Source: Streptomyces phaeofaciens (lineage in GTDB: Bacteria > Actinomycetota > Actinomycetes > Streptomycetales > Streptomycetaceae). Taken from it: a stretch of DNA of 64,000 nucleotides. Shown here piece after piece: positions 62,433 through 64,000 of this stretch. Location: NCBI RefSeq assembly GCF_014648915.1, contig NZ_BMSA01000002.1, forward strand, positions 186,001 to 250,000. The letters are read 5' to 3'. The position numbers and the translations under genes were made by a program. Each line of letters opens with the position of its first letter. The stretch's first letter is position 1. The notes beneath the pieces are model-generated. The model saw only the letters and a list, made by a program, of their open reading frames with translations, was not told where the DNA came from and did not search any database.

Positions 62433-63692
62433 TCACACCGGGGCCGGCTCGGCCGTGGTCCGGTCGGCGGACGGCCGGGCGGGCACCGCCGGCGCCTGCG
62501 GTCCGCGGCGCAGTTCACGGGTGGTGGTGCGGACCAGCGCCAGCAGCGCCAGCAGCATCAGCGCACCGTGCGCCGGCATCGACAGATACGGCGCCAGAAC
62601 CGCGGAGTTGCACTTCAGATAGCTGCCGAACGAGGCGAGCTGCACCAGCACCGGTACGTACCAGAGCCGCCGGGGCAGGGCGAACGCGGCCACCGCGGTG
62701 AGGACGTCCGCGACGTAGAAGTACCGCTCGTGCATCGAGGGCAGCAGGAAGGGCACCACGGTCGCGGAGCAGGCGGCGAGCAGCACGATCCGGGTGTCCG
62801 TGAGGTGCTGCCCGCCGGGCCGGGCGCGCCGCAGGGACCACACCGCCGCGGCGGACAGGAGCACCACCAGCGCTCCGGCGATCAGCACCCCCGCGCCGCG
62901 CACCGCGTCCGTGTCACCGGGCACCGACACGAACTCGTAGACGGAGGGCGCGTTGACGGACAGCAGGCGGTACGTGTTCGTCTGCCGGGCGTAGACCGTC
63001 AGCAGCCGCCACGGGTCGGCGCCGAGCGCGAGGGCGGGCGCGGCGAGGGCGAGGTAGGCCGCGGGAACGGCGAGCAGGCTGCGCCACGGCACCCGTCCCA
63101 CCAGCACCAGGACGAGGAGGAACGGGAAGAGGAAGACGGCCTGGAACTTGAACGCCAGCGCGATCCCGAAGAACGCGCAGGCCCACCACGGCCGGTGGCA
63201 CAGCACCTGGTGGATCCCGCCGACGAGGAACACGGCGTAGACGGCGTCGCACTGCCCCCACCACCCGCTGTTGGTGACGACGGTGGGCAGGAGGAGCACC
63301 ACCGCGGCGGCGCCGAAGCCCGCCCACGGGTGGGCCGGCCGCAGCCGGGCCACGATCCGCAGGGCGTAGTACGCCATCGCGAGGTCGGCCAGGACCGAGA
63401 TCGCCTTGATGCCCGTCAGCGCCGGCACCGGCAGGTAGGTGAGCGCGGCCAGCAGGTAGAGGTAGGGGACGTTGTAGTCCGAGAAGCCCGGGTCGGCGAG
63501 GGCGGCGAACCCGCCGTGGCCGGCGATGTGCTGGTACCACGGCCGGAGGAAGATGCGGTAGTCCGCCGACTCGCCGGGCAGCAGGAAGACGCGGGCCGCC
63601 AGGGCCACCGCCACGACGGTGTACGCGGCCAGCGCCTTCACCGTCGGGTCGGCCGTGCGCGGGCGTGGCTCCTCGGCGGCTGTGTCGGGCAT
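62433..63692 (-). CDS. GT-C family membrane mannosyltransferase-like protein
   Basis: The 419-aa protein has about ten membrane helices. The first outer loop contains SADYRIFLRPWYQHI with the Asp of the GT-C fold; later loops hold NSGWWGQCDAVYAVF and MHERYFYVADVL, the latter seen in GT-C/GT87-like enzymes. It would use a polyprenyl-phosphate sugar made by the GtrB-like enzyme to decorate a polymer or lipid. ATG at 63692. It converges on the GT2 gene; the 40 bases between hold a repeated GGCCGTGTCCG. Confidence 0.82.
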   Translation of the reverse strand: MPDTAAEEPRPRTADPTVKALAAYTVVAVALAARVFLLPGESADYRIFLRPWYQHIAGHGGFAALADPGFSDYNVPYLYLLAALTYLPVPALTGIKAISVLADLAMAYYALRIVARLRPAHPWAGFGAAAVVLLLPTVVTNSGWWGQCDAVYAVFLVGGIHQVLCHRPWWACAFFGIALAFKFQAVFLFPFLLVLVLVGRVPWRSLLAVPAAYLALAAPALALGADPWRLLTVYARQTNTYRLLSVNAPSVYEFVSVPGDTDAVRGAGVLIAGALVVLLSAAAVWSLRRARPGGQHLTDTRIVLLAACSATVVPFLLPSMHERYFYVADVLTAVAAFALPRRLWYVPVLVQLASFGSYLKCNSAVLAPYLSMPAHGALMLLALLALVRTTTRELRRGPQAPAVPARPSADRTTAEPAPV

Positions 63693-63745
63693 TCCGGACT
63701 CCGTTCGGGTCGCGCTCGGCAGGCGTGGGGGATCGGCCCGAGGGG

Positions 63746-64000
63746 CTACTCGGGCGAGGAGCCCAGGGAGTTCCGGAAGGCTTCCGGTACCTGGGAGCGG
63801 ATGGAGGGATCGGCCGCGACGGCACGTCGGAACTCGTCGAGGGCGTCCCGGCCGCGGTGCTTGCCCGCCCAGATCTCCCCGAGATGCAGATGGGCGGCGG
63901 CGTCCTGCGGGCTCACGCCGATGACCCGTTCCAGGAGTCCCATCGCGCGGTCGGGGTCGCCGGATTTCAGCAGGAGTGCCTCGTTGAAGAGAGCCGCCTG
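63746..64000 (-). CDS. Tetratricopeptide-repeat protein, C-terminal end (start outside window)
   Basis: The frame is open from the window edge to TAG at 63746. It has two TPR-like helix pairs (FNEALLLKSGDPDRAMGLLE, then AAHLHLGEIWAGKHRGRDAL), ends with a polar tail, and codes with high G/C third positions. In-frame ATG at 63943 is inside the repeat, so it is not the real start. The gene lies 53 bases upstream of the GT-C gene on the same strand, so an operon is possible. Role unknown. Confidence 0.7.
   Translation of the reverse strand, partial: QAALFNEALLLKSGDPDRAMGLLERVIGVSPQDAAAHLHLGEIWAGKHRGRDALDEFRRAVAADPSIRSQVPEAFRNSLGSSPE

Noticed and set aside
1..64000. Mobile elements, prophage, CRISPR arrays, rRNA
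   Set aside because: No transposase, integrase, phage or Cas motif, no regularly spaced repeats and no rRNA-like sequence were seen.

Overview
The window is an ordinary stretch of a high-GC actinobacterial chromosome, almost certainly Streptomyces. About nine tenths is coding, third codon positions are nearly always G or C, GTG and TTG starts are common, and several gene families are typical of the genus: mycothiol conjugate amidase, acyl-CoA carboxylase with an epsilon subunit, an LAXTG sortase substrate, and a GAF-GGDEF cyclase. From memory, the order accA2 - maf - pccE/pccB - birA - cya - enoyl-CoA hydratase - GGDEF - hutH - L,D-transpeptidase - msrA - metB - ilvA - greA - mca - pckA matches the SCO492x-SCO498x region of S. 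coelicolor. I saw no rRNA, tRNA, CRISPR array, transposase or integrase.

Layout. 1-7 kb: the 3' end of a regulator-like gene, then the biotin-dependent carboxylation module (biotinylated alpha subunit accA2, pccB-pccE carboxyltransferase, and birA, which biotinylates accA2), with maf and two small membrane proteins between. 7-13 kb: second messengers and catabolism (class III adenylate cyclase, enoyl-CoA hydratase, GAF-GGDEF protein, histidine ammonia-lyase with a likely leaderless promoter). 13-18.5 kb: cell envelope (lipoprotein, short sortase substrate, L,D-transpeptidase lipoprotein, MacB/FtsX-type ABC exporter). 18.6-28 kb: mixed accessory genes (monooxygenase-globin fusion, MmyB regulator with divergent alcohol dehydrogenase, VOC protein, beta-lactamase-like hydrolase, SRPBCC protein, metallo-beta-lactamase-fold protein, msrA, and a YihY-type membrane protein whose start codon appears lost). 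28-37.8 kb: amino-acid and stress genes (metB, a sigma-like/membrane protein pair, MarR, ilvA, a DrrAB-type ABC exporter under an operator-bearing promoter, greA, mca). 38-41 kb: a large STAND-type ATPase with TPRs. 41.3-50.2 kb: a DUF255 thioredoxin-fold protein followed by a tightly overlapping four-gene glycan cluster (processive GT2, GT-C transferase, Dpm1-GtrA fusion, secreted galactose-oxidase-like copper enzyme). 50.2-54 kb: Mut7-C protein, MFS exporter with coupled TetR repressor, hemolysin III. 54.3-56.1 kb: GTP-type PEP carboxykinase. 56.3-60.7 kb: a four-gene operon joining TelA with a von Willebrand/solute-binding lipoprotein and a second binding protein. 60.8-64 kb: GtrA flippase, polyprenyl-phosphate glycosyltransferase, a GT-C transferase and a TPR protein cut by the window edge.

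The two best candidates for poorly described systems are the glycosyltransferase/galactose-oxidase-like cluster (43.6-50.2 kb) and the TelA-VWA-binding-protein operon (56.3-60.7 kb). Both are held together by 1-14 base overlaps or very short gaps, and both mix cytoplasmic, membrane and exported parts. Everything else looks like conserved Streptomyces core or common accessory genes.
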